40,100 nt of DNA from Rhodobacteraceae bacterium UBA6141 (GTDB lineage: Bacteria > Pseudomonadota > Alphaproteobacteria > Rhodobacterales > Rhodobacteraceae): positions 1 through 40,100 of the forward strand of contig DIVD01000025.1 of the NCBI GenBank assembly GCA_002423245.1. Direction: 5' to 3'. Shown here piece after piece: positions 1-7,930 of the stretch. How positions within the stretch are numbered: the stretch's first letter is position 1; each line of letters begins with the position of its first letter. Made by a program: the position numbers and the translations under genes. A model generated the notes under the pieces. The model was not told the origin of the DNA, ran no database searches, and saw only the letters and a program-made list of their open reading frames with translations.

Positions 1-3
1 AAA

Positions 4-80
4 TGGTGCACCCGAAGAGATTCGAACTCCTGACCCCCAGATTCGTAGTCTGGTGCTCTATCCAGCTGAGCTACGGGTGC
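4..80 (-). tRNA. tRNA-Arg (anticodon ACG)
   Basis: The minus strand folds as a full cloverleaf: the 7-bp acceptor stem GCACCCG/CGGGTGC closes around a D arm, an anticodon stem CCAGA/TCTGG with loop CTACGAA, and a T arm containing GTTCGAATC. The anticodon is ACG, which reads CGU/CGC/CGA arginine codons once A34 is deaminated to inosine. The 3' CCA is encoded. The gene lies 88 bases beyond the stop codon of the upstream histidine kinase on the same strand. No terminator is visible because the window ends three bases past it. Confidence 0.97.
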
Positions 81-168
81 GCCGTGGAGGGCATTTAGCG
101 AGCGCGACGCAGACATGCAAGGCCGAAAACGCCGGCCGTCGCGATCGGGGGCCGAAACCCTGCGCGGG

Positions 169-1584
169 TCAGGCGGCCACCTCTGCCTGGGTGACGGTCT
201 TGGGCAGGCGGATCATGAATTCGCTGCCCTCCTCATCCGAGCGCACAAGCTCCAGCCGGCCGCCATGGCCGCGCACCAGCTCTGCGGCAATGGCAAGGCC
301 GAGGCCGGTGCCCCCCTTGCGGATGCCGCCCTGGAAGGGCTGGAACAGATGCGCCTTGGCACGATCCGGCAGGCCGGGGCCGGTATCGCCGACCCGGATC
401 CACCAGTGGCCGTCATCCTCGCCGGCGCCGACCTCGACCGTGCCGGGCCGCCGGGTCGCCTCGATCGCCTGGCGCGCGTTGCGCACGAGGTTCAGCAGCA
501 CCCGGTGCAACTGTTCGGCATCGGCGCGGATCGTCAGGTTCGGGGCCACGTCGGTCACGAACTCCACCCCTGCGGCCTCGGCTGCCGGGCGCTCGCCCTC
601 CAGCACCTCGGCCACCAGCCCCGCAAGCATGAACCGCGCCAGCCGCGGCGGCGGCTCCTCGGCGCGGCCGAAGGTCAGCGTGCTTTCGCACAGGTTCACC
701 GCGCGGGCGATGGAGTTCACCAGCTTGGGCGCCGCGCGTTTCACCGCGGGGTCTTCGGAGGCCTCCATCCGGTCGGCGAAAAGCTGCGCCGTGGTCAGGA
801 TGTTGCGCAGGTCGTGGCTGATCTTGGCGACGGCGCTGCCGAGCTGGGCCAGCCGCTCCTTCTGCCGCAGCGCGCCGGTCAGCTGGGTCTGAAGGCTTTT
901 CAGCGCCTCCTCGGCCTCGCGCAGTTCCACCACGCGGGCGGTGGGCTCGATGAAGCGGCGCGCATCCTCGGGCGCCTCGGCATAGGAGGACATGTGGGCG
1001 ACCACCCGGCGGATCGGCGTAAGCAGCAGGCGCTGCACCGCAAGGAACAGCAAGATCGCCGTCAGCACCGAGATCACCGCCGACAGGCTGAGGATGCCCA
1101 GAGCATATTCCAGCATCGCGCGCCGCAACGGACCGCTTTCGGTGGTGACCTCGATCAGCAGCCCCGCCTCGCGCACCGGCTCGCCGATCACCCGGATCAC
1201 CCGGTTGCGGCTGTCGGTCAGGTCGGTGAAGGCATCGCGGATCAGGCTGAAGCCGGTGGCCTCGCGCAGGTCATAGCTGGCGTCAATCGGGCTGGGGATC
1301 GGCGAGGACAGCACAAGCTGGCGCATCTCGTCGCGGCGCAGCACCACGTTGAACACGCCCGCGTTGGCCAGAAGCTCGCGTTCCAGATCCTCCGAGATCA
1401 TCTCGTCCGAGGCCAGCAGCGCAAGCGAGGCGATCTGCGCCCGTTCCAGCCGCAACCGCAGGTAATCCTCCCGGAAGCGCGACACCGAGGGCACGAGGAT
1501 CAGCACTTCGGCCAGCATGACGAACACCGTCGTCAGCATCAGGAAACGGCCCGAAAGCGTGTTCAGGAAATGCGCGCGCGCCAT
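169..1584 (-). CDS. Membrane-bound sensor histidine kinase
   Basis: A 471-residue sensor kinase. Transmembrane segments at about 13-33 and 160-184 flank a roughly 125-residue extracytoplasmic sensor domain. A HAMP-like linker follows, then the H box KISHDLRN with the phospho-accepting His257. The ATP-binding domain has the N box (NLVRNARQ, 365-372), G1 (DTGPG, 400-404) and G2 (GGTGLGL, 424-430). No response regulator is adjacent, so its partner and signal are unknown. The ATG at 1584 is chosen because it starts just before the first membrane helix. A GTG at 1698 would add 38 Arg/Ala-rich residues made of short tandem duplications, and I regard that stretch as leader DNA. A weakness is that the AAGGA before the chosen ATG has almost no spacing. 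Confidence 0.85.
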   Translation of the reverse strand: MARAHFLNTLSGRFLMLTTVFVMLAEVLILVPSVSRFREDYLRLRLERAQIASLALLASDEMISEDLERELLANAGVFNVVLRRDEMRQLVLSSPIPSPIDASYDLREATGFSLIRDAFTDLTDSRNRVIRVIGEPVREAGLLIEVTTESGPLRRAMLEYALGILSLSAVISVLTAILLFLAVQRLLLTPIRRVVAHMSSYAEAPEDARRFIEPTARVVELREAEEALKSLQTQLTGALRQKERLAQLGSAVAKISHDLRNILTTAQLFADRMEASEDPAVKRAAPKLVNSIARAVNLCESTLTFGRAEEPPPRLARFMLAGLVAEVLEGERPAAEAAGVEFVTDVAPNLTIRADAEQLHRVLLNLVRNARQAIEATRRPGTVEVGAGEDDGHWWIRVGDTGPGLPDRAKAHLFQPFQGGIRKGGTGLGLAIAAELVRGHGGRLELVRSDEEGSEFMIRLPKTVTQAEVAA

Positions 1585-1590
1585 TCCTTG

Positions 1591-1632
1591 TCTCTTGGCC
1601 TCGCCTCTTGGTCTCTTGGCCTCGCCTCTTGG
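1591..1632. repeat. Perfect 21-bp tandem duplication at the 5' end of the sensor kinase gene
   Basis: Two identical 21-bp units (1591-1611 and 1612-1632), each with an internal near-repeat of CTCTTGG, lie immediately upstream of the chosen kinase start. A length of 21 is a multiple of three, so if translation began at the GTG at 1698 the protein would carry the heptad PRGEAKR twice. It is more likely replication slippage in leader DNA. Confidence 0.9.
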
Positions 1633-1668
1633 CAGGGGCGCCGGGGCAGCCGCCGCCGGATCGGCCGC

Positions 1669-1700
1669 ACCGCCCGCTTCACCCACCGCCCGCTTCACCC
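1669..1700. repeat. Perfect 16-bp tandem duplication upstream of the sensor kinase
   Basis: Two identical 16-bp copies of ACCGCCCGCTTCACCC lie at 1669-1684 and 1685-1700. Because 16 is not a multiple of three and the possible GTG start at 1698 sits inside the second copy, this duplication argues that the stretch is untranslated leader and supports the ATG at 1584. The rest of 1701-1900 holds no gene I can support. Confidence 0.9.
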
Positions 1701-1906
1701 AAGGGTTGTCGAAAAGCTTGGCGAGAAATAGGGGCTTGCGACCCGCTTTGAAAGCTCCGAAATCGCCGGGGAGGGATAAACCGCCCGTATCCGGGCAGAA
1801 AGTTCAGGTCGCGCCGCGATGCCGGGCATGAAAGGGGCGATCCGTCCCGCGCCCGCGCGCCCCGCCCCGGGCCCGTGACAGCCCGCAAAAAATCCGCCCC
1901 GGCACG

Positions 1907-1935
1907 TTGACTTGCCCCGCCGGCGCCTCTAAAGG
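1907..1935 (+). promoter_or_regulatory. Candidate housekeeping promoter of rpmH
   Basis: TTGACT (1907-1912) is followed after 17 bases by TAAAGG (1930-1935). The -35 is close to consensus and the -10 weak, as is common in Rhodobacter-type promoters. It lies about 70 bases upstream of the rpmH start, leaving a leader with GGAG at 1993-1996. Two overlapping -10 registers (TCTAAA or TAAAGG) are possible. Confidence 0.55.
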
Positions 1936-2004
1936 ACGGGCTTCGAATGACACGGCGCTCGACTCCCGGAGGGGACTCGCGCTGCCCGAAACGGAGTTAA
2001 CGCG

Positions 2005-2139
2005 ATGAAGCGCACCTACCAACCGTCGAACCTGGTCCGCAAGCGCCGCCACGGCTTTCGTGCGCGCATGGCGACCAAGGGTGGCCGGCGCATCCTGAAC
2101 GCCCGGCGGGCTCAGGGCCGCAAGTCGCTCAGCGCCTGA
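2005..2139 (+). CDS. rpmH: 50S ribosomal protein L34
   Basis: This 44-residue, strongly basic protein begins MKRTYQPSNLVRKRRHGF and ends RKSLSA, the usual L34 pattern. It is part of the large ribosomal subunit and sits near the exit region of 23S rRNA. The ribosome binding site GGAG lies 8 bases before the ATG. It heads the conserved rpmH-rnpA-yidD block found near many bacterial origins; rnpA starts 22 bases downstream with no terminator between, so the two are probably cotranscribed. The gene is complete and of normal length. Confidence 0.98.
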   Translation: MKRTYQPSNLVRKRRHGFRARMATKGGRRILNARRAQGRKSLSA

Positions 2140-2161
2140 TCTTCCGCCGAAAGGCAATGTG

Positions 2162-2680
2162 ATGACACCGCCGGTCGCGCCCGCCACCGATCCACGGGAT
2201 CGGACGCCGGGGACGCAGCCGGCGGTTTCCGTTTGCCCCACCCCCGGCCCGCCCCTGCAGATCGAGGTGCTGGCGCGCCGGCCGGATTTCCTGCGCGCGG
2301 CGCAGGCCCGGCGGCAGGGCATGCCCGGCTTCTTGCTGCAGGCCCGGCAGCGGCACCCGGACGAGAAGGTGCCGGCAGAGGTCATCCGCGTCGGCTTTAC
2401 CTGTTCCAGAAAGCTCGGCAATGCCGTCGCCCGCAACCGGGCCAAGCGCCGGCTGCGCGAGGTGGCGCGGGCGGTGCTGCCACTGGCAGGCCGGCCCGGA
2501 TGGGACTATGTTCTGGTGGGGCGCCCCGGAGCCACCGCCGAGCGCCGGTTCGCCGACCTGCTTGCCGACCTGACCCGCGCCCTGAGCCAGATCCACGCCA
2601 GCCCCGCGCCGCGCGACAAGCCCCGCGCGCCGGGTGCGGGCGGCCCTGCCCGCGACCCCGCGAAGGACCACCGCCGATGA
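2162..2680 (+). CDS. rnpA: Ribonuclease P protein component
   Basis: The 172-residue basic protein subunit of RNase P binds the catalytic RNA and helps remove 5' leaders from pre-tRNAs. The signature RNRAKRRLRE is present near residue 99, preceded by the GFTCSRKLGNAVARN stretch typical of the family. It is longer than the common ~115-130 residues because of an N-terminal Pro/Thr-rich segment of about 35 residues and a C-terminal Pro/Arg-rich tail. The ATG at 2162 is preferred over the GTG one codon earlier because AAAGG then sits 7 bases upstream. The stop overlaps the yidD start (ATGA). Confidence 0.96.
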   Translation: MTPPVAPATDPRDRTPGTQPAVSVCPTPGPPLQIEVLARRPDFLRAAQARRQGMPGFLLQARQRHPDEKVPAEVIRVGFTCSRKLGNAVARNRAKRRLREVARAVLPLAGRPGWDYVLVGRPGATAERRFADLLADLTRALSQIHASPAPRDKPRAPGAGGPARDPAKDHRR

Positions 2681-2925
2681 CCCCGCTCGCCCGCCTTCTG
2701 TCGCTGCCCGTGCGCGCCTACCGGCTGGTGCTGAGCCCCTGGGTCGGGCGGTCCTGCCGGTTTCAGCCGACCTGTTCGGACTACGCGCTGGACGCGCTGC
2801 GGGTGCATGGCGGCGTGAGGGGCGGCTATCTGGCGGCGCACCGGATCTGCCGCTGCCATCCCTGGGGCGGCGAGGGCTATGACCCCGTCCCACCCGCCAG
2901 ATCCGCCACCCCCGCGCAGGAATAG
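2677..2925 (+). CDS. yidD: Membrane protein insertion efficiency factor YidD
   Basis: This 82-residue protein carries the YidD core: a short amphipathic N-terminus with YRLVLSPWVG, then CRFQPTCSDYALDAL, a GGYLAAHRICRCHPW stretch and a GYDPVP ending. YidD is a peripheral inner-membrane protein that assists YidC-dependent insertion. The gene overlaps rnpA by four bases (ATGA) and ends three bases before ttcA, consistent with one operon. Its functional partner yidC lies about 3 kb downstream, separated here by ttcA and a phosphodiesterase gene. Confidence 0.96.
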   Translation: MTPLARLLSLPVRAYRLVLSPWVGRSCRFQPTCSDYALDALRVHGGVRGGYLAAHRICRCHPWGGEGYDPVPPARSATPAQE

Positions 2926-2928
2926 CCG

Positions 2929-3813
2929 ATGCTCGACGACGATCACGACGACATCCACCCGCTGTTCCACGGCGCGCCCGCAACCACCGAGTTCAGGAAG
3001 CTGCGCAAGCGGATCGTCCGCGAGGTGCGCGAGGCCATCGAGACCTATGGCATGATCGAGCGCGGCGCCCGCTGGCTTGTCTGCCTGTCGGGCGGCAAGG
3101 ACAGCTACACCCTGCTGGCGGTGCTGCATGAATTGCAATGGCGCGGCCTTCTGCCGGTGGACCTGCTGGCCTGCAACCTCGACCAGGGCCAGCCGGGCTT
3201 TCCGGCCACGGTGCTGCCGGAGTTCCTGCAGCGGATGGGCGTGCCGCACCGGATCGACTATCGGGACACCTATTCCATCGTGACGGACAAGGTGCCGGCG
3301 GGCCGGACCTATTGCGCGCTCTGCTCGCGGCTGCGGCGCGGCAACCTCTACCGCATCGCGCGCGAGGAGGGGTGCTCGGCCGTGGTGCTGGGGCATCATC
3401 GCGACGACATTCTCGAGACGTTCTTCATGAACCTCTTTCACGGCGGGCGGCTGGCGACGATGCCGCCGAAGCTGCTCAACGAGGAGGGCGACCTGTTCGT
3501 CTATCGCCCGCTGGCCTTCGTCGCCGAGGCCGATTGCGAGAAGTTCGCCCGCGCGATGGCCTATCCGATCATTCCGTGCGACCTCTGCGGCAGCCAGGAC
3601 GGGCTGCAGCGCCAGCAGGTCAAGCAGATCCTCGACGGCTGGGAAGCGCGCAGCCCCGGGCGGCGGCAGGTGATGTTCCGCGCGCTGATGAACACCCGGC
3701 CCTCGCATCTGCTGGACCCGTCGATCTTCGATTTTGTCGGGCTCTCCCGCGATCTGGCGTCGCAAAAGGCGGATTCGGGCGAAAAACCACCGCAATTGCC
3801 CCGGCGCGATTAA
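2929..3813 (+). CDS. ttcA: tRNA 2-thiocytidine biosynthesis protein TtcA
   Basis: The 294-residue protein is an ATP-dependent, iron-sulfur tRNA thiolase that makes 2-thiocytidine at position 32. The PP-loop SGGKDS is at residues 54-59. The cluster-binding cysteines appear as CALC (129 and 132) and in PCDLCGSQ (217 and 220). GHHRDDILET and FHGGRLATMPPK match the family's conserved core. The start lies 3 bases after yidD, indicating cotranscription. The C-terminal 30 residues after FVGL are Lys/Asp-rich and probably disordered. Length is normal. Confidence 0.96.
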   Translation: MLDDDHDDIHPLFHGAPATTEFRKLRKRIVREVREAIETYGMIERGARWLVCLSGGKDSYTLLAVLHELQWRGLLPVDLLACNLDQGQPGFPATVLPEFLQRMGVPHRIDYRDTYSIVTDKVPAGRTYCALCSRLRRGNLYRIAREEGCSAVVLGHHRDDILETFFMNLFHGGRLATMPPKLLNEEGDLFVYRPLAFVAEADCEKFARAMAYPIIPCDLCGSQDGLQRQQVKQILDGWEARSPGRRQVMFRALMNTRPSHLLDPSIFDFVGLSRDLASQKADSGEKPPQLPRRD

Positions 3814-3888
3814 CCTGGCGCTGACGGTCATCGCCTAGGGTGCCTTGCAGAAGGGTGCAGGGCAGCGCCCGAAATCGGGGGCGGCGGC

Positions 3889-5433
3889 ATGTCGGACAAG
3901 AGCGAACAGGCGGCGGCAGGGCCCCGCGCGCGGATCGCGGCGCTGCTGCGCCGGCCGGAAATGCTGGCCTTCATCCCCGCGCTGATGCTCGCCGCCTTCT
4001 GGTTCGGCGGGGAAGGCGCGCTGCTTGCGGCCGCGCTGGTGCTGCCGGTCGCGCTTGCGCTCCTGCGCACCGAACCCGCCCGGCCCACGGCCACGGCGGG
4101 GCGCGACCACATCACCGGCCTGCCGCTGCGCGACACGGCCGTCACCGCGCTGGACGAGGCGCTTGCCGCCTGCCGGACCGACGGGCGCACCACCGCCTGC
4201 CTCGTGCTGTGCATTGACGAGGCGGAGCTTTTGCTGGACCGGCACGGCCATGCCGCCTGGACCCAGATCCTGCGCCGCACCGGCGAGCGTCTGCAGGGCA
4301 CCTTGCGCGAACATGACCGGGTGATGCGGCTGGACGGCGCCCGCTTTGCGGTAACGCTCGGCCCGGTACGCCAGGCCGATCTGGAAAGCCTGATCCAGAT
4401 CGCCGCGCGGCTGCAATCGGCCGCCGAACTGCCGCTGTCCATCGACGCGTGCACCATCTACGTGCGCGCCTCGGTCGGCTTCTGCCTTGCCAGCCGCGCG
4501 CCGCATGGCACCGGCGAGTCGCTGCTGCGCGCCGCCGAATCCGCGCTGGAAGAGGCCCGCCAGCAAGGCCCCGGCGCGATCCGCGCCTATTCCGCCGAAC
4601 TGCAGCGCGCCAGCATCGCCCGCGACGCGCTGGCGACCGAGGCGGCGGCGGCGCTCGAATCCGGGCAGATCGTCGCCTATTTCCAGCCGCAGCTGTCCAC
4701 CGATACCGGCGAGGTTTCCGGCTTCGAGGCGCTGGCCCGCTGGCTGCATCCCGAACGCGGGACACTGCCGCCATCGGATTTCATTCCGGTGATGCAAGAT
4801 GCCGGGCTCTCTGGCCGACTGAGCGAGGTGATGCTGTTCCAGTCGCTTGCGGCGCTGCGCGGCTGGGAGAAGGCGGGGTTTCAGGTGCCAGGCGTGGCCG
4901 TCAACTTCTCCACCGAAGACCTGCGCAATCCCCGCCTCGCCGACCGCATCAAGTGGGAACTGGACCGTTTCGAACTGGCACCGCGGCGGCTGACCATCGA
5001 GATCCTGGAATCGGTGGTCGCGGATACCGGCGACGAGGTGATCGTGCGCAACATCGCGACACTGGCCCGGCTGGGCTGCGGCATCGACCTCGACGATTTC
5101 GGCACCGGGCACGCCTCGATCGCCAGCATCCGGCGCTTTGACGTGCACCGCCTGAAGATCGACCGCAGCTTCGTCACCCGCGTCGACAGCGACCCCGGCC
5201 AGCAGCGGATGGTGACCGCGATCCTGTCGATGGCGGAACGGCTGGATCTGCAGACGCTTGCCGAGGGCGTGGAGACGGCAGGCGAACATGCGATGCTGGC
5301 ACAGCTTGGCTGCGGCCATGTGCAGGGCTTCGGCATCGCGCGCCCGATGCCCTTCGACGACGCGGTGGCCTGGCTGTCGCGCCACAAGGCCAAGCTGGCG
5401 CACCCGCCGCGCATCGGCCGGCGCACCGGCTGA
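3889..5433 (+). CDS. Membrane-anchored GGDEF(degenerate)-EAL cyclic-di-GMP phosphodiesterase
   Basis: A 514-residue protein. Two short hydrophobic segments (about 24-40 and 43-60) anchor a GGDEF-fold domain and a C-terminal EAL domain. The GGDEF signature reads DGARF at 149-153, so cyclase activity should be lost; it could still bind nucleotide. The EAL domain keeps EAL (281-283), VNFS, EILES, the DDFGTGHAS loop, KIDRSF, EGVE and VQGF, the set expected for metal binding and hydrolysis of c-di-GMP to pGpG. I infer an active phosphodiesterase. It follows ttcA by 75 bases in the same direction. Which process it controls cannot be told from this context. Confidence 0.92.
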   Translation: MSDKSEQAAAGPRARIAALLRRPEMLAFIPALMLAAFWFGGEGALLAAALVLPVALALLRTEPARPTATAGRDHITGLPLRDTAVTALDEALAACRTDGRTTACLVLCIDEAELLLDRHGHAAWTQILRRTGERLQGTLREHDRVMRLDGARFAVTLGPVRQADLESLIQIAARLQSAAELPLSIDACTIYVRASVGFCLASRAPHGTGESLLRAAESALEEARQQGPGAIRAYSAELQRASIARDALATEAAAALESGQIVAYFQPQLSTDTGEVSGFEALARWLHPERGTLPPSDFIPVMQDAGLSGRLSEVMLFQSLAALRGWEKAGFQVPGVAVNFSTEDLRNPRLADRIKWELDRFELAPRRLTIEILESVVADTGDEVIVRNIATLARLGCGIDLDDFGTGHASIASIRRFDVHRLKIDRSFVTRVDSDPGQQRMVTAILSMAERLDLQTLAEGVETAGEHAMLAQLGCGHVQGFGIARPMPFDDAVAWLSRHKAKLAHPPRIGRRTG

Positions 5434-5861
5434 ATGACGAAGCGCGCCGGAGCCCGGCGCGCGCGGCCGCAAAGACGCCCGCCCGGAAGACGCCCGCCCC
5501 GACGACGCCCACCCGCGAGAGTCGGCCGGGCCGATGCCCGGGCACCGAGACGCCGGCCGCGCCTGGCGACCGACCGTCGTTCCGCCCGGTACTCCGGACC
5601 CGGCCCCGCGCAGGCCCGAGCGGGCAGAGGCCCGACATGCGAACCAAATCGACCGCGGGCCCGACCACATGCGGGCCAACCGACCGCTGGCCCCACCACA
5701 GGCTGGCCCCACCACCACAGGCTGGCCCAACCACGGGCTGGCCCGACCTGCACGCAGGCCTGACTGCGGCACAGGCGACCTTTCCGCAAAACCGCTTGAC
5801 CTTTGCGGCCCCCTTCTGTTGAACCTCCGCGAACCTTGGCAGCACTGGCGGTGTCTCCCTG
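5434..5861. repeat. 428-bp gene-free stretch with two families of short imperfect repeats
   Basis: I see no supportable gene between the phosphodiesterase and yidC. The stretch holds a 15-bp unit repeated three times (5473-5487, 5488-5502, 5503-5517; AGACGCCCGCCC core) and a 16-bp unit, CTGGCCCCACCACAGG, repeated imperfectly about four times from 5687 to about 5755, one copy carrying an extra 3 bases. Open frames through it are Pro/Arg/Gly low-complexity and lack any domain. The last 70 bases return to ordinary composition and probably hold the yidC promoter. Confidence 0.75.
5796..5824 (+). promoter_or_regulatory. Candidate yidC promoter
   Basis: TTGACC (5796-5801) is followed 17 bases later by TTGAAC (5819-5824), in the first AT-richer patch after the repeat-filled gap and 38 bases before the yidC start. 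The -35 fits well and the -10 poorly, so this is a weak call resting mainly on position. Confidence 0.35.
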
Positions 5862-7781
5862 ATGGACAATCAGAACAAGAATCTCATCCTGGCGACCGTG
5901 CTCTCCTTCGTGGTGATCCTGGTCTGGTACACGGTCTTCGCACCGGCCGTGCCGCCGGCAGACCCGAACGCGCCGGTCCAGGTGACGCAGGCCGATGGCG
6001 GCACCCCGCCCGCCGCGCCCCGGGATGCCCCGGCACTGGCCGAGGCCGCTGCTGCCGCCACCGAGGCCGCCGCCGCGCCGCGCGTCGCGATCGAGACCCC
6101 GCGCCTGACCGGCTCGCTCTCGCTGGCGGGGGGACGGATCGACGACCTGTCCCTGAAGGATTACAAGGAGACGCTGGACCCGGATTCGGGCCTCGTGCGC
6201 CTGCTCTCGCCGGTGGGGGACGCGGGCCCCGGCGCGCCGCAGCCCTATTATGCGGTCTATGGCTGGGCCCCCGCGGGCGGCCTTGCCGCAACCGCGCTGC
6301 CCGACGCGCGCACCGTCTGGACGCTCGACTCCGGGCAGAGCCTGACCCCCGCCACGCCGGTGACGCTGAGCTGGGACAATGGCGCCGGGCTGACCTTCCG
6401 GCGGGTGGTCTCGGTGGACGAGGACTACCTGTTCACCATCACCCAGTCGGTCACCAACGCGACCGGCGCGCCGGTGCGGATGGCCCCCTACGGCATCGTG
6501 GCCCGCCATGGCGAGCCGCAGACCCAGAACATCTGGGTGCTGCACGAAGGCGTGGTGCGGATGACCGATGGCGCGCTGCAGGAAATCGACTACGACGACA
6601 TGCCCGATCTGGAACGGGTCGAGCGCGAGGCCGGCAACGCCGAGGTGACGACGGTCACCGGGAATGGCTGGGTCGGCTTCACCGACAAGTACTGGATGAC
6701 CACGCTGGTGCCGATGCCGGGCCAGGCCTTTGCCTCGGTGGTGAAATATGTCCCGGGCGCCGAAGTCTACCAGACCGAATCCCGCCTGCCGGTGATGGAG
6801 ATCGCGCCCGGCGCCAGCGCCGAGGTGCAGACGATGCTGTTCGCCGGCGCGAAGGAATGGGAGACGATCCGCCACTACCAGAACGATTTCGGGATCGAGC
6901 GTTTCGTCGACTCGATCGACTGGGGCTGGTTCTTCTTCCTGACCAAGCCGATCTTCATGCTGCTGCACTGGCTGCATGGCTTCATCGGCAACATGGGCTG
7001 GTCGATCATCCTGCTGACGCTGATCATCAAGGCGCTGGTCTTCCCGCTGGCGCGCAAATCCTACATCTCCATGGCGAAGATGAAGGAGTTGCAGCCCGAG
7101 GTCGAGCAGCTGAAGGAAAAGACCGGCGAGGACCGGGCCAGGTTCCAGCAGGAGATGATGGCGCTCTACAAGAAGGAAAAGGTCAATCCGGCCTCGGGCT
7201 GCCTGCCGATCGTCCTGCAGATCCCGATCTTCTTCTCGCTCTACAAGGTGATCTTCGTCACGCTGGAGCTGCGCCACGCGCCGTGGATCGGCTGGATCCG
7301 CGACCTTTCGGCGCCGGACCCGTCCTCGGTCCTGAACCTTTTCGGCCTGCTGCCCTACGCCCCGCCCGACCCCGGCTCGATCTTCTTCTTCTTCTCGCTG
7401 GGGGTGCTGCCGATCCTGCTGGGCGTGTCGATGTGGCTTCAGCAGAAGCTGAACCCGGCGCCGACCGATCCTGCGCAGAAGATGATATTCGCCTGGATGC
7501 CTTGGGTGTTCATGTTCATGCTGGGCCGCTTTGCCTCGGGGCTGGTGCTGTACTGGATCGCGAACAACACCATCACCTTCATGCAGCAGTACCTGATCAT
7601 GTCGATGCACGGCCATCCGCCTGACATCTTCGGCAACATCACCTCGGGCTTCCGCAGGAAGAAACCTGCGGCGCCGGAGAACCCCGGCGGCGCCGGGACG
7701 CCGGGACAACCCGGCAGGGCCGAGGGGCCGGGGAAACCCGGCAGGGCCGAGACGCCCCAGAAGCGCGGCCCGAAGGCATGA
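5862..7781 (+). CDS. yidC: Membrane protein insertase YidC
   Basis: The 639-residue insertase integrates and folds inner-membrane proteins with or without Sec. The N-terminal helix (NLILATVLSFVVILVWYTVF, about 6-25) is followed by an Ala/Pro-rich linker and the periplasmic P1 domain. The C-terminal Oxa1 core has five helices, including LHGFIGNMGWSIILLTLI, SGCLPIVLQIPIFFSLYK and MPWVFMFMLGRFASGL. The hydrophilic cytoplasmic tail after about 600 is Gly/Pro-rich and contains the motif PGRAE twice. The start ATG has no strong ribosome binding site. The stop overlaps the next small ORF (ATGA). Confidence 0.97.
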   Translation: MDNQNKNLILATVLSFVVILVWYTVFAPAVPPADPNAPVQVTQADGGTPPAAPRDAPALAEAAAAATEAAAAPRVAIETPRLTGSLSLAGGRIDDLSLKDYKETLDPDSGLVRLLSPVGDAGPGAPQPYYAVYGWAPAGGLAATALPDARTVWTLDSGQSLTPATPVTLSWDNGAGLTFRRVVSVDEDYLFTITQSVTNATGAPVRMAPYGIVARHGEPQTQNIWVLHEGVVRMTDGALQEIDYDDMPDLERVEREAGNAEVTTVTGNGWVGFTDKYWMTTLVPMPGQAFASVVKYVPGAEVYQTESRLPVMEIAPGASAEVQTMLFAGAKEWETIRHYQNDFGIERFVDSIDWGWFFFLTKPIFMLLHWLHGFIGNMGWSIILLTLIIKALVFPLARKSYISMAKMKELQPEVEQLKEKTGEDRARFQQEMMALYKKEKVNPASGCLPIVLQIPIFFSLYKVIFVTLELRHAPWIGWIRDLSAPDPSSVLNLFGLLPYAPPDPGSIFFFFSLGVLPILLGVSMWLQQKLNPAPTDPAQKMIFAWMPWVFMFMLGRFASGLVLYWIANNTITFMQQYLIMSMHGHPPDIFGNITSGFRRKKPAAPENPGGAGTPGQPGRAEGPGKPGRAETPQKRGPKA

Positions 7782-7930
7782 CCCGCACGCCGGCCCATAT
7801 CTTCCGCCACCCGGCCAAGGCACACGGACGCGAGGCTTTCGCGTCCGTGCTGCTTTCGGAGGGGGCGTGCCTGCCCCGGGACCGGCACCGGACGGTGACG
7901 GATGCCCGGTCGAGGCTGGAGGTGCCGTGA
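7778..7930 (+). pseudogene. Probable remnant of a MOSC-domain protein gene (internal deletion)
   Basis: A 50-codon ORF joins yidC to engB with four-base overlaps at both ends (ATGA at 7778 and TGATG at 7928). Residues 6-36 (AHIFRHPAKAHGRE, then LLSEGACLPRDR) read like the first 35 residues of the roughly 240-residue MOSC-domain proteins that, from memory, occupy this slot between yidC and engB in Rhodobacteraceae. The MOSC core and its conserved cysteine are absent, and after about residue 37 the frame runs straight into a short tail ending LEVP. I infer an internal deletion that preserved the frame and the couplings. It could also be a functional small protein. No enzymatic role is possible. 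Confidence 0.6.

Noticed and set aside
5473..5755. Repeats in the gap upstream of yidC as a CRISPR array
   Set aside because: Units are 15-16 bp, contiguous without spacers, and no cas genes are present.
5434..5763. 109-codon plus-strand frame starting at the phosphodiesterase stop
   Set aside because: Pro/Arg/Gly low-complexity translated from short repeats; no conserved pattern or ribosome binding site.
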